Below are positions 51,901 to 61,720 of a stretch of 64,000 bases of DNA, piece by piece. The notes below the pieces were generated by a model. That model had not been told where the DNA came from. It saw only the letters and a program-made list of their open reading frames with translations, and made no database searches. The translations under genes were made by a program, and so were the position numbers. Position 1 is the first letter of the stretch; each line of letters begins with the position of its first letter. The stretch spans positions 1 to 64,000 of the forward strand of contig JBNGIQ010009470.1 of NCBI GenBank assembly GCA_049999765.1, given 5' to 3'. The stretch comes from Phaeoceros laevis (taxonomy: Eukaryota > Anthocerotophyta > Anthocerotopsida > Notothyladales).

Positions 51901-54900
51901 GTCCTCATTTTCACTACGCAGGCTTCCATATGCATGTATGTTATGTTACACTGGTCACTCTTTTACCCTTACATGGCAGGACAGCACATAATCAATCCCG
52001 GTGAAGCTTTAGGATCGGCTGCCAGGATTTATGTTGTTCAAAGTGGTGTTATATCTTTGTCTAGAATTCCTGTGGAAGGTGCTTTTACGAAGGATGTATC
52101 AAGACCGCGGGAGTCAGCTGGCTCAGCTGTTGTTAGTGGTTGGGGTAGCAGGTTTGGTTCCTTGTTGAAATCAACTGGGCCCGGCAGCACGCCACATTCT
52201 CCTAGAGGAAGTGTCATGGCACCTGAATCCCTGTCAAACCCGCAGCTGGGTGCTTCGAAGCTTAGCAAGGCTGCAGACACTAAGAGCAGTGTCCCTGAAC
52301 TCAAGATAGACCTTGTAGGTGAGAAGACCCCAATGATAAATCGGCCGGGGGGTAGTCCCCGACAATATACTGGGTGTGTGGTAATTCCAGGTCACCCTTT
52401 CGGAAATTAGAATCTACCCTCAACGTTTGATTCCTGAAATACTTCAATAATTGAGCTCATGCGGTGTGCACCCATTTCAGGTCATCTGTACCTTGGACCA
52501 TAACTACATATGGTGTGTTCGGAGACGAGTGTCTCCTTAATGCAACGAAGGATGATAGCGATGGCCCAATATCTCAGGCAGGAGCTTGTGTTGAGAGTTC
52601 GGGAGCAGTATGCTTGTCTATCTCACTTTCAGAAGTTACTGCAATTATTGGTCCAATACAGGAGCTCATTATGAGAACAGTGAACTTGAAGGTGTTACGG
52701 TGTGCACTTACTCTTGTTTTCATGCTGAACTGGAATAGAACAATGTACAGCATCTCCTTGTGCCTGTCGACTTGGCTAAGTTCAGAACCAAGTTGCAGTG
52801 TACACTGCAAGGAAAACCAAGCAAAATAGGCCAGTGAAGGAAATGCTAGTCCAAGAAACACTGGATGGGAAGTGTGTGATTTGGTGCTTACGTCACCACA
52901 TGACTTGGCTGCCTCCCAGGAAAGTGCGATGCTTGGAGTGCTTAACAGCTTCAGAATTGGACGTGCTTTCGCGTTCAATGGGGATCCGCAAGTTAAAGCC
53001 TGGAGAGATGATCTACCGAACGTCAGACCCTGCTGATCGGCTGTACGTTATACGAAAGGGAACAGTTCATGAAATCAAGGAAGCAGGCGGCCGAGGCAGT
53101 ATCCGGGGTGCCGACCAGGTGGTCCTCTCCAAGGGTTCCTCTTTTGGAGAGGAGGCTTTACTGGGACAGGGACCTAGGTCGTCCACAATGATAGCCGGAG
53201 ATGCCGCAGTTGGAGGATTAGGTGAGAGAAACCGGATTGGCATGTATGGTTGAATTTATCCTGTCCTCAACTTTTGGTCATTCAGCACTTAGGCACCACC
53301 TGCCTTCGATTGTTGCAGGTGCTGAACTGGTGTACTTGGATAGAGCCGTGTTGGAGACCAATTTCGGCCCTTTACAGGAACTTGCCGAACAACGCAGGAA
53401 GGAGAATGAGTTGAAGGGAATCGTGAAGACCATAGTCTTTGAGGACCTTGAAGTTGTTGGCCTACTCGGGACAGGTAAGTGGACATGATTGTCACTTCAG
53501 TTGCAGAAGATGTGCTGCTGTGTTCCTATGAAGCTGATGTCATAAAACCGTATTTCCGTCATAAAAACCGTATTCCCGTCATAAAAACCGTATTTCCGTC
53601 AGGCCTTTTTGGAAAAGTGAAGCTTGTCTACAGCAAACCAACCAAGGAATACTATGCTATGAAATGCGTGAACAAAGCCAGGGTGAGACCTTCGACCAGA
53701 CGTTGATGCTTAATTTGAATCTAATGAAAATAGTACATTAGAGCATGCTCGTCCACTTCATCTAGTCTCATAACTAAATTTCCTTTCCTTCTATATACAT
53801 GTAAAATTATCATGTTTGTATATGAACTAATCAGGTTGTAAAAATGCAAGAAGAGGAACATTTGCGAAATGAAAAAATGTATATGGCAGAATTGGACCAT
53901 CCATTTATAACAAGACTTGTCCGCACATTTAAAGATACTACTCATGTATGTCATCTTCCTCTACCCTTTCTTTCGTGTTGTACTTCATTGTGGGGAAACA
54001 CCTCTTATGCCTCCCACCGTCACCAAGGCTTGGAAAAGGCTGGTCTCTACCCCCAACTAAACCTTGTTTGGATGCTTCGGAGCACAACGTACTTGGTAAC
54101 TAATCCATGAGGTGTTCGCCTCCCACCATAACCAAGGGCTAGTGCTTGGAAAAGGCTGATCTTTGCTCCCAGCTAAACCTTGTTAGAATACTTCGGAGCA
54201 CAACATACTAAGTAATCCATGAGTTGTCCGCCTCCCACCATCACCAAGGGCTAGTGCTTGGAAAAGGCTGATCTCTGCCCCCCGCTACACCTTGTTAGGA
54301 TACTTGGGAGCACAACGTTCTTAGTAACTAATCCATGAGCTTTCCGCCTCCCACCATCATCAAGGGCTAGTGCTTGGGAAAAAGGCTTCTCTTTCCCACC
54401 AGCTAAACCTTCTTAGGATACTTGGGAGCACAATCTTCTTAGTAACTAATCCATGAGCCTAGGATACCTTTCAACCATAGCATTGAAACAAACTATTATC
54501 CCTCTTAAATACACCTAGTAGATTGCGACCGCTATTCCTCTTAAATACACCTAGGAGATTGCGACCCTCATGTCATCGCTGTTTTGTTACGCCAGAATGT
54601 GGTAGCAACTTTATTATTATTAATAATAACATTTTTTAGTAAATAACTCCAGAATTTAAGCATCTTAGTACCTACATATCAATATATAGGTGTATTTATT
54701 GCAAGAACTTACAACCGGCAGAGAATTGTTTCTTTTCATGGAAAAGATTGGTCGCTTACAAGAATGGGAGGCTGCATTTTATGCTGGCGGAGTGCTTCTT
54801 GCGTAATATTCACACCTAATACTTAAGTCACTTATAAAATATATTAATACAATACATTAATACAATCTTAAGTCATTTTTTTTTGAAAAATCCGAAGGAC

Positions 54901-55762
54901 TAGCTAATGAATTGTATGAAAAAGGTTAAGACCTACACATGTCGATGAATGTATCCTAAGTTAAGCCTATTACACTTTATTATTCCTTTTTTTCCTGTAA
55001 GAAAAAATACTTATATCTTTTAGTTTCCCTCAATTCCGACTTAATTATCATGGATCCTCATTTGAACCAAGCAAGCATCGATCCTCCTTCTGAAACTTTA
55101 AAAAAGCAATTCATGTGTGTCATGTTTAGAAAGCATGGTTTCGGGGGTGGGAATCAAATGAAATGAAACATGTTCAATTCCAAATTTAGCACTAAAAGAC
55201 CTGTTTTCTAATGCTAGATGTAATTTTTTTGAAAATGGTAACATGTTGGAACCTTGAATAGGTTAGAATACATGCATTCCAAAGGTATCGTTTATCGCGA
55301 TTTGAAGCCTGAAAATACACTTATTGGTGACAATGGCTATCCTAAGCTTATTGATATGGGATTTGCCAAAAAAATATACTCTCGGAGAACATATTCAATG
55401 TGTGGAACCCCAGATTATATGGCTCCGGAAATCATAAAAAGACAAGGACATGGAAAGGCTGTGGATTATTGGGCTTTAGGGTGCATGATTTTTGAGATGA
55501 TCACAAACACAAGTCCATTTAATAGGGGAGATGATGCTCCACAGGTGATATTCTACATGCATTATCTTATAGGGTATAGGGACAACTACATATAATATAG
55601 GTTGTTCATATCTCCATACTTGTAAGCGTGTGCTTAGTTTAATAAATATTACAATTCTCATTGATGTATTGGTGCATTCCAATACAGGTGGTTTTTCAAA
55701 GAATCACAGAAGGACGATTTCGGTTTCCACCATATATGAGTTCAAATGCAGTAGATATAATT
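48976..55762 (+). CDS. cGMP-dependent protein kinase-like protein: four CNB domains plus AGC kinase (3' end in gap)
   Basis: A large multi-exon gene. Clear exons include 48976-49051 (MGDDSDSEGTCPTPTSPTSS), 49245-49333, 50479-50611, 50750-50782, 50915-51103, 51199-51327, 51411-51563, 51670-51850, 52920-53221, 53319-53474, 53603-53682, 53835-53945, 54690-54802, 55262-55544 and 55688 into the gap. CNB1 has PGTEIIKQGDVADNFYII and FGELALMYDNVRNAT (E and R kept). CNB2 (GEALLLNAEGVNQWN) and CNB3 (FGDECLLNATKDDSDG) lack the phosphate-binding Arg. CNB4 has SFGEEALLGQGPRSSTMIA (E and R kept). The kinase has GTGLFGKV, YAMKC, YLLQELTTGRELF, IVYRDLKPEN, LIDMGFAKK (DMG for DFG), CGTPDYMAPEI and AVDYWALGCMIFEM. 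No PP2C domain is attached, unlike the angiosperm relative. It likely signals through cGMP or cAMP. The exon joins around 49990 and 52370-52900 are uncertain. Confidence 0.85.
53539..53601. repeat. 20-bp triplicate at the 3' splice site of a kinase intron
   Basis: GTCATAAAAACCGTATTTCC occurs three times (53539, 53558, 53578; first copy one A shorter) and runs straight into the CAG acceptor of the exon at 53603 that encodes the glycine-rich loop. Confidence 0.9.
54010..54458. repeat. Minisatellite in kinase intron (four units of about 113 bp)
   Basis: Units begin CCTCCCACCATCACCAAGGG at about 54010, 54119, 54231 and 54347 and end TAACTAATCCATGAG. They diverge by roughly 10-15% by eye and fill most of the intron between kinase subdomains IV and V. 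Confidence 0.85.
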
Positions 55763-56162
55763 NNNNNNNNNNNNNNNNNNNNNNNNNNNNNNNNNNNNNN
55801 NNNNNNNNNNNNNNNNNNNNNNNNNNNNNNNNNNNNNNNNNNNNNNNNNNNNNNNNNNNNNNNNNNNNNNNNNNNNNNNNNNNNNNNNNNNNNNNNNNNN
55901 NNNNNNNNNNNNNNNNNNNNNNNNNNNNNNNNNNNNNNNNNNNNNNNNNNNNNNNNNNNNNNNNNNNNNNNNNNNNNNNNNNNNNNNNNNNNNNNNNNNN
56001 NNNNNNNNNNNNNNNNNNNNNNNNNNNNNNNNNNNNNNNNNNNNNNNNNNNNNNNNNNNNNNNNNNNNNNNNNNNNNNNNNNNNNNNNNNNNNNNNNNNN
56101 NNNNNNNNNNNNNNNNNNNNNNNNNNNNNNNNNNNNNNNNNNNNNNNNNNNNNNNNNNNNNN
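55763..56162. other. Assembly gap (400 N)
   Basis: N-run beginning inside an exon of the kinase gene (after SSNAVDI) and ending inside a minisatellite. It hides the kinase C-lobe and the stop codon. Confidence 0.95.
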
Positions 56163-56500
56163 TGCCAATCGAAAGGAATTCAAAATGGTTTTTCCAAACT
56201 ATATGTTGTATGTGAACGTTAGTCAGTTGCCGCATTGGTCCACACTTCGATTTGCCAATCGAAAGGAATTCAAAATGGTTTTTCCAAACTATATGTTGTA
56301 TGTGAACGTTAGTCAGTTGCCGTATTGGTCCGCACTTCGTTGCCAATCGAAAGGAATTCAAAATGGTTTTTCCAAACTATATGTTGTGTGTGAAACCATT
56401 AGTCAGTCGCCGCATTGGGTCCGCATTTGGATTTGCTGACCGAAAGGAATTCAAAATGGTTTTTCCAAACTATATGTTGTGTGTGAACCATTAGTTAGTC
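56163..56500. repeat. Minisatellite next to the gap (about 90-bp unit, four copies)
   Basis: TGCCAATCGAAAGGAATTCA starts units at 56163, 56253, 56341 and 56434 (periods 90, 88, 93). Apparent reading frames across it are repeat artefacts. The array probably extends into the gap. Confidence 0.9.
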
Positions 56501-56603
56501 TAGGTTATGTTGTCCATCTGCTCTCCAACAATCCGACAAGTCGGTCCAACTAGTTCGAACATCAGAGTTTGAACTAGGTAGAACCATCGGCATATTCCGG
56601 AAC

Positions 56604-56669
56604 CATGCACCCATGCACCCATGTACCCATGCACCCATGTACCCATGCACCCATATAGCCATGCACCAT
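56604..56669. repeat. Microsatellite (ATGCACCC/ATGTACCC)n
   Basis: Eight-base units alternate between CATGCACC and CATGTACC over about 65 bp. Confidence 0.85.
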
Positions 56670-56879
56670 GCAATCACATACACCACATCCATCCATACGC
56701 GTCTTCTGAAATCATCCGATTATTTTTTTTTTAGTGAATCACGGCGTATTTTCATATTAGACACAAATTGTATACATTGACACTCTGTATAAGAGTGTGT
56801 ACAATTGCTCCCCTTATGTGCCTAACCTTTTACTCTTTACCATGTGTGCTAAGCTCAAGCTATTTAAATCTTCATTGCC

Positions 56880-57175
56880 CTCCCAGCTTGAACCACAAGT
56901 TGAAGCCAGCCGCGAGCCCCCCGAACCAGTGCGCGCATAGCACTGCCTGCGCCAGGACGCACGGCCCCTGTCTCAAGGGGCCACACCCCAGCCAGTCATC
57001 GCCATCTCGCAGCCGGTCGCCAGCACGCCGCCCGTATGCCAGCCCCAGCCCGCCACGTGACCCCGCAAGGGGGATGGGCAAGAGGGGCTAGTGCTGGTGG
57101 CGAGGGTTCGGATTCGAACCCCCTCCGACCCAATGGCAGGGCTCGTGCCCTACCATTGGGGTATCCTTCACGGGA
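56880..57175 (-). repeat. GC-rich element with tRNA-like head, possible SINE
   Basis: On the minus strand the head reads ATACCCCAATGGTAGGG (A-box-like), and 40 bp later GGTTCGAATCC at 57120-57110, a perfect pol III B-box. About 230 bp of GC-rich sequence follows in an otherwise AT-rich region. It does not fold into a normal tRNA, so a tRNA-derived retroelement is the best reading; boundaries are approximate. Confidence 0.4.
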
Positions 57176-57490
57176 TAAATCATCCACTTATACCTCTCCT
57201 AGTAACAACCCGTTACTGTTTGCCCAAACGACACGTGGTCCAATCTACATTCCGGAAATTGCCACGTCTAGAAAAATGTTCTCAAATCCCTCATCGGCAT
57301 ATTCTATCTTTGTCTTTTTCATGTCGTTTTATTTGCTTACTTTGCCTCGTCTGTCACTTTTCCATCCCCCATACTATATGCAGACCATATCTCAATCTGT
57401 CACTTTACCATCCCCCATACCGTATGCCAACCATATACCAACCGTACATATGTCATAGTATGGACGTGGACATGCTTTAGATCCCATTCA

Positions 57491-57609
57491 CACATCACCC
57501 AGTAGCACATGTATGACCTTCACCCGAACTGTTGAAGACGCCAGGTGTGCACATCACCCCAGTAGCACATGTATGACCTTCATCCGAACCGTTGAAGACG
57601 CCAGGTGTG
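57491..57609. repeat. Tandem duplication, 59-bp unit
   Basis: CACATCACCCCAGTAGCACA... is present at 57491 and 57550 with three or four differences. Confidence 0.85.
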
Positions 57610-57725
57610 CAACCAAATCATTGTTAAACCATGCAACCAAACCACCGTTAGCCCCACGACCAAACCACGGTTAACACCTACAACTAAACCACGGTTAGCA
57701 ACTTACACTTCGTTCCAAGAATTGA

Positions 57726-57816
57726 TATTCATTGATCCGATTAGGGGGTAGAGGTCATTGATCGGATAAGAATTTATATTCATTGATCCGATTAGGGGGT
57801 AAAGTTCATTGATCAC
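57726..57816. repeat. Tandem duplication, 51-bp unit
   Basis: TATTCATTGATCCGATTAGG occurs at 57726 and 57777, each followed by GGGGTA and a TTCATTGATC-like phrase. Confidence 0.8.
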
Positions 57817-58089
57817 ATAGATACATGTGTAAAATATGAGATGAAGTCCGTGATAGAGTCATGAATAACCTCCAACCATTATTTTATAAGGGAAGCCTCC
57901 AGAACCGAGACAAGAAATACACTCTCACGTCACAAAATACTTTATTATGGAAGCGAACTCACATTAAGCCTGGGGTAATTAGTTGTAAGCTCTCGTTCGC
58001 ACCTCCCACCGCCACACTACGAGCACACTACACTTCAAGACATCTCTTGCAAATGTTGGGAGTGACCGACTGGAGGCACGAGAGAGGAC

Positions 58090-58425
58090 CTGTCCGGACC
58101 TGGCGTTGGGCGTGTCATTGGGAAGATGCACGCAAATTGTTCGACAGTCTGTCCGCAAGGGATTTGAAGTCCGCAGGGCCTCAAGGCCATTGTCTATTTG
58201 GAAGAGATGATGCTGGCTGGTGCAAATGTTGCCACTCTACAACAGGGCGGGCAACTAGTAGCCAGTTGGAAGATGCATGCAAAGTGTTTGACAGTCTGTC
58301 CGCACGGAATGCGGTAACATGAAATGTCATGATAAATGGGTATGTTAAGCACCGACTTGGTCGCCAGGTGCTCGAACTGTATGCAAGTATCCATGGAGCA
58401 TTGCTAGGAAGGCTTGATTTTAGTA
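58090..58425 (+). pseudogene. PPR pseudogene fragment
   Basis: Pieces of two PPR motifs are visible: WEDARKLFDSLSARDLKS and, one unit later, LEDACKVFDSLSARNAVT followed by a stop and then NVMINGYVKHRLGRQVLELY. In the family V-T/S-W-N-x-M-I is expected, so the stop (TGA at about 58319) replaces the conserved Trp codon TGG. Frames also change between the units. This is a dead remnant of a PLS-type PPR gene. Confidence 0.65.
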
Positions 58426-58516
58426 GACCGTTTTTTCCCCTAACATTAAAAAGGAGGAATAGGTTCCTTTTAATATTTGTATATAGCATTCTTACTCATC
58501 GAGTAGCGTGCAAGTG

Positions 58517-58618
58517 GTGTAGCCCCAGTGGCTAGGCTGTTCTTGTAGTAACAAACACGTTACTGGTTTGACCACCACTCTTGCGTGAGTGGCTAGGAAA
58601 ATTGTATTTAAAAGTAAA
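58517..58618 (+). repeat. SINE-like element with pol III A and B boxes
   Basis: TAGCCCCAGTGG at 58520-58531 matches the A-box (TRGCNNAGTGG) apart from one base, and GGTTTGACCAC at 58565-58575 resembles the B-box at normal tRNA spacing. The element is followed by AGGAAAATTGTATTTAAAAG, which recurs at 60394. Confidence 0.45.
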
Positions 58619-60237
58619 ATGATCTGGTCCAGCACAACCCGTTTGCCAGCATATCTTTGAGACTGTAGTCGGCAACCGCACGGTTAGCAGATTTTGCCTC
58701 ACATAATTTGTGGAACTGACACTATGTCTTCAATAAAGCCGTGGGTTGTCATCAGTTGGGTTAAAAGATCTCCATGGAATACAGTCCGTCAAAACCCAGA
58801 TGCCAAACAACTCGATTGGCATCTTACCAGGGTCAAGCCTTCTACCTTTCTCCAGCACCTAAATGGTTCACAGCACTCACCGGCTATGCTTTACACCTAC
58901 CCACTTTCAGAGTAATCGATCAGAACATACGAGATAGCCCAGTTTTTTTTTTTCCACCCCCGACCTCAACCCTCGCTGTCTCCTCTAATTGCTTCACCCT
59001 TTCATAAGAAAGCATATCCACGCTCTAGCAGGCATCCTACAGTAGCCCACCTGTTCCAACAAGAACATGTTTGATCTGTCGGGGCGCTTAGGTAAAAGTG
59101 CAACTACCTACAATCCCACTGAAATGCCCTCACCTCAGGGGTAGACTCAGAGGGTCTAGAGGCCTCTCTGCTGAACCCACCGCTATCAGCACCCGTCCTT
59201 ATAATCTAACCTTGTAAAGATAATCAACACCCATAGGAGGTCTCCTGGTAAACATCTACAAGTTGGTCAGATGCTATCCCAGGCCCGCTTCCCAATCCTT
59301 TTTTACCACCACTGCACATTTGCGCCCCTAGTTTTCAGGTTCCCGTAGGTAGCTTGAAAACGCACTGCCTCCTCTAGCGCAACATCCAACTCATCTGGAC
59401 TAAGTACCGACGCTCCCTTGGCCGAGTACAGACTAGTTGCGCCTTGAACTTTTTCGGCATCCTGGGAATGCCTCGTAATCCCCGCTCTTGGCCAATACCG
59501 CATACCAAGTGGAAACTCGGTCAAGGATGGACACTGTGGAGAGTCTTCTTCGGCAGTTTATGCCCTTTTGCTTACTTGTGCACGACGATTGGTTTTCATG
59601 ATTGCACATGGTCCACGGACTAACTTCTTTCAAGAAGAAACAGAGGCATACCTACAGCCTGGCGGTCCCTAAACTCTGTTCCCCTAAGAACTGCCGAGTG
59701 GGAATGCGGCCTCATATCTTTAGAAGGGGATTATATAAAACCTTGGCGAAGTCGCGACCTTCTCCTAGGTAGCCATATTGAGGGGTATACACGAGGGCCA
59801 TTGCAGCTACCTTGTCCTCTACCGCCTTCAGTCAGTGACTCCAGGCCCGGAACAGTCAACCGTGTCACGGTCCGGCCCTGGAACAGTCAACCGTGTCACG
59901 ATCCGGTGACGGAAACTAACAATTACCGCATCACAATGCAGCCGTGGCATCCCGCTCCTCGGCATCCTGTTCAGCTCAAGACATGAAACCTCGACATAGG
60001 TGACGGTGCAGCCGCTAACATATGACATAGAAAAGCCGAGGGTACTCCCCTCATGACAGCCGTAGGACCAGATATTTCCAGTACCCCCGCTTCGCTCTAC
60101 TAGCTGCCCTTATAATGACTTGCTTGATGCATTGCTTGATTTGCATAGAGGATAATCTCCCACGATCTTCTAACGATCAGCATGCCATCGGTTTCCACGG
60201 AGCCTCTCTCCTCCAACTTACCTAAGTCTGCCCCTAG
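58619..60237. other. Gene-free repeat-type sequence
   Basis: No intact coding region was recognised. It is possibly degraded retroelement sequence, but no reverse transcriptase or integrase motif was found. It contains a 31-bp direct duplication, GGAACAGTCAACCGTGTCAC..., at 59849 and 59880. Confidence 0.4.
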
Positions 60238-60390
60238 CCCTCCTAGTGATGGGAGGGTTTGCCCCTAACCTTCCTAGTGATGGGAAGGCGGGGAGGGGCT
60301 TTCTTTCGGCATGTAAAGGAGAGCTAACACTAACCCCTCTCGCCGTGTCCCTACTTACGACTGCTCCAAACCCTCCTAGTGATGGGAGGT
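60238..60390. repeat. Three small hairpins with a common loop and co-varying stems
   Basis: CCCTCC-TAGTGATG-GGAGGG at 60238-60257, CCTTCC-TAGTGATG-GGAAGG at 60269-60288 and CCCTCC-TAGTGATG-GGAGGT at 60371-60390. The loop is identical, and the middle stem has a compensating C-to-T/G-to-A pair. Confidence 0.75.
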
Positions 60391-60661
60391 ATGAGGAAAA
60401 TTGTATTTAAAAGTAAACGTATTTTTATGAACGAACGTAATATACGTTTGTGAAATTTACGGATACAGATACGTGTACAAACGTAACATTTGTAAAAAAT
60501 GTTACGGAAGGGTCCGTAACATACTTATGCGAAACCCTTGTACATTCGAAATGCGTCCGAAATGAACGGGATGGGATGACATTAATTAAAATTGTTGGAA
60601 TATAAAAAACAGTTCATTATTTCCTTCACTTCATTACTTCATTATTTCAACTAACTTGAAC
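60391..60661. other. AT-rich stretch before a gap
   Basis: Contains the second copy of AGGAAAATTGTATTTAAAAG (60394) and ACGTAA/TACGTTT-type words; no gene. Confidence 0.4.
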
Positions 60662-60761
60662 NNNNNNNNNNNNNNNNNNNNNNNNNNNNNNNNNNNNNNN
60701 NNNNNNNNNNNNNNNNNNNNNNNNNNNNNNNNNNNNNNNNNNNNNNNNNNNNNNNNNNNNN
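60662..60761. other. Assembly gap (100 N)
   Basis: N-run flanked by TTCATTATTTC-rich minisatellite sequence. Confidence 0.95.
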
Positions 60762-60945
60762 CATCATGACTTCAAGGTCAACCGAGTTCATTATTTCCTT
60801 CACTTCATTATTTTCTTCACATCATGACTTCAAGGTCAACCGAGTTCATTATTTCCTTCACTTCATTATTTTCTTCACATCATGACTTCAAGGTCAACCG
60901 AGTTCATTATTTCCTTCACTTCATTATTTTCTTCACTTCATTACT
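60762..60945. repeat. Minisatellite (58-bp unit) next to the gap
   Basis: CATCATGACTTCAAGGTCAA starts units at 60762, 60820 and 60878, each followed by CGAGTTCATTATTTCCTTCA. The copies are essentially identical and the array probably spans the gap. Confidence 0.9.
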
Positions 60946-61046
60946 TCATTATTTCAACTAACTTAAACTTACTAGTGGTGTTTTGGCACCACTTATAGTC
61001 GCGAAAACAAAATGCATCATGACTGGGTTTTCAAGGTCAACCAAGC

Positions 61047-61199
61047 TGCGTGACGTTCTGGTCGGCATCCCCGCTTGTGATCTATGCTGGTTGCAATCAC
61101 CATCATTGTCACCATCAATGAAGGTTTGCGTGACGTTCTGGTCGGCATCCCCGGTTGTGATCTATGCTGGTTGCAATCACCATCAATGAACGTTCACAG
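61047..61199. repeat. Direct duplication, 80-bp period
   Basis: TGCGTGACGTTCTGGTCGGC at 61047 recurs at 61127 with near identity over about 60 bp (AATCACCATCA end). Confidence 0.85.
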
Positions 61200-61526
61200 T
61201 CCCAATACGGCGGCGCCGCACACCTTGACTTGGCAAGCTGTGCTGCGCGTGACAAGGTAGGGCAAGAAGGGTATTTTTGTTACGAATTTGAAGTCATGAC
61301 TGGGGTATACCCATAATATAAAATTATCAATCGGGTATACCTCCTTTGAAACGGGCGGCTAAAAAAGTTCACGTGGTGAAACATACATACGTTTCGCCGT
61401 AGGCGCAACTAACTAACGTCCGTAACTTTTCCGTGCAACTTTGATAATATTGCTTACATTAGACGCGATAATATTGCTTGACATTGAAGCCACCTTGAAT
61501 AATATTTATACAACATTCATGTCGGG

Positions 61527-61720
61527 CCCATTCTCTTTTACTCCTTACTATAAGCATGTAAGCCACAAGTCTTGTCGTTACTGCTTGACATAAAATGTTA
61601 TAGTATATGCCGGCATACCAAATACCCATTCTCTTTTACTCCTTACTAAAAGCATGTAATCCACAGGTCTTGTTGTTACTGCTTGATATTAGAATATGCC
61701 GGAATACGAAATACCCCCAC
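61527..61720. repeat. Tandem duplication, 98-bp unit
   Basis: CCCATTCTCTTTTACTCCTT at 61527 recurs at 61625; the copies are about 90% alike and both end near ATGCCGG(A/C)ATAC(C/G)AAATA. Confidence 0.85.

Noticed and set aside
56163-56500. Long open frames on both strands across the 90-bp repeats and the N-run
   Set aside because: They consist of N-encoded X residues and repeat units only; there is no protein family and the frames exist in parallel on both strands.
57104-57175. A minus-strand tRNA gene
   Set aside because: The B-box is perfect, but no acceptor stem or standard anticodon arm can be formed; a SINE-like tRNA-derived head is more likely.
57036-57480. Open frames of 100-140 codons in the GC-rich patch
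   Set aside because: They overlap a tRNA-like head and simple repeats, have no known domain and biased composition; treated as a non-coding element.
58619-60237. An LTR retrotransposon
   Set aside because: No reverse transcriptase, integrase, protease or paired LTRs could be identified; only a 31-bp duplication was seen.
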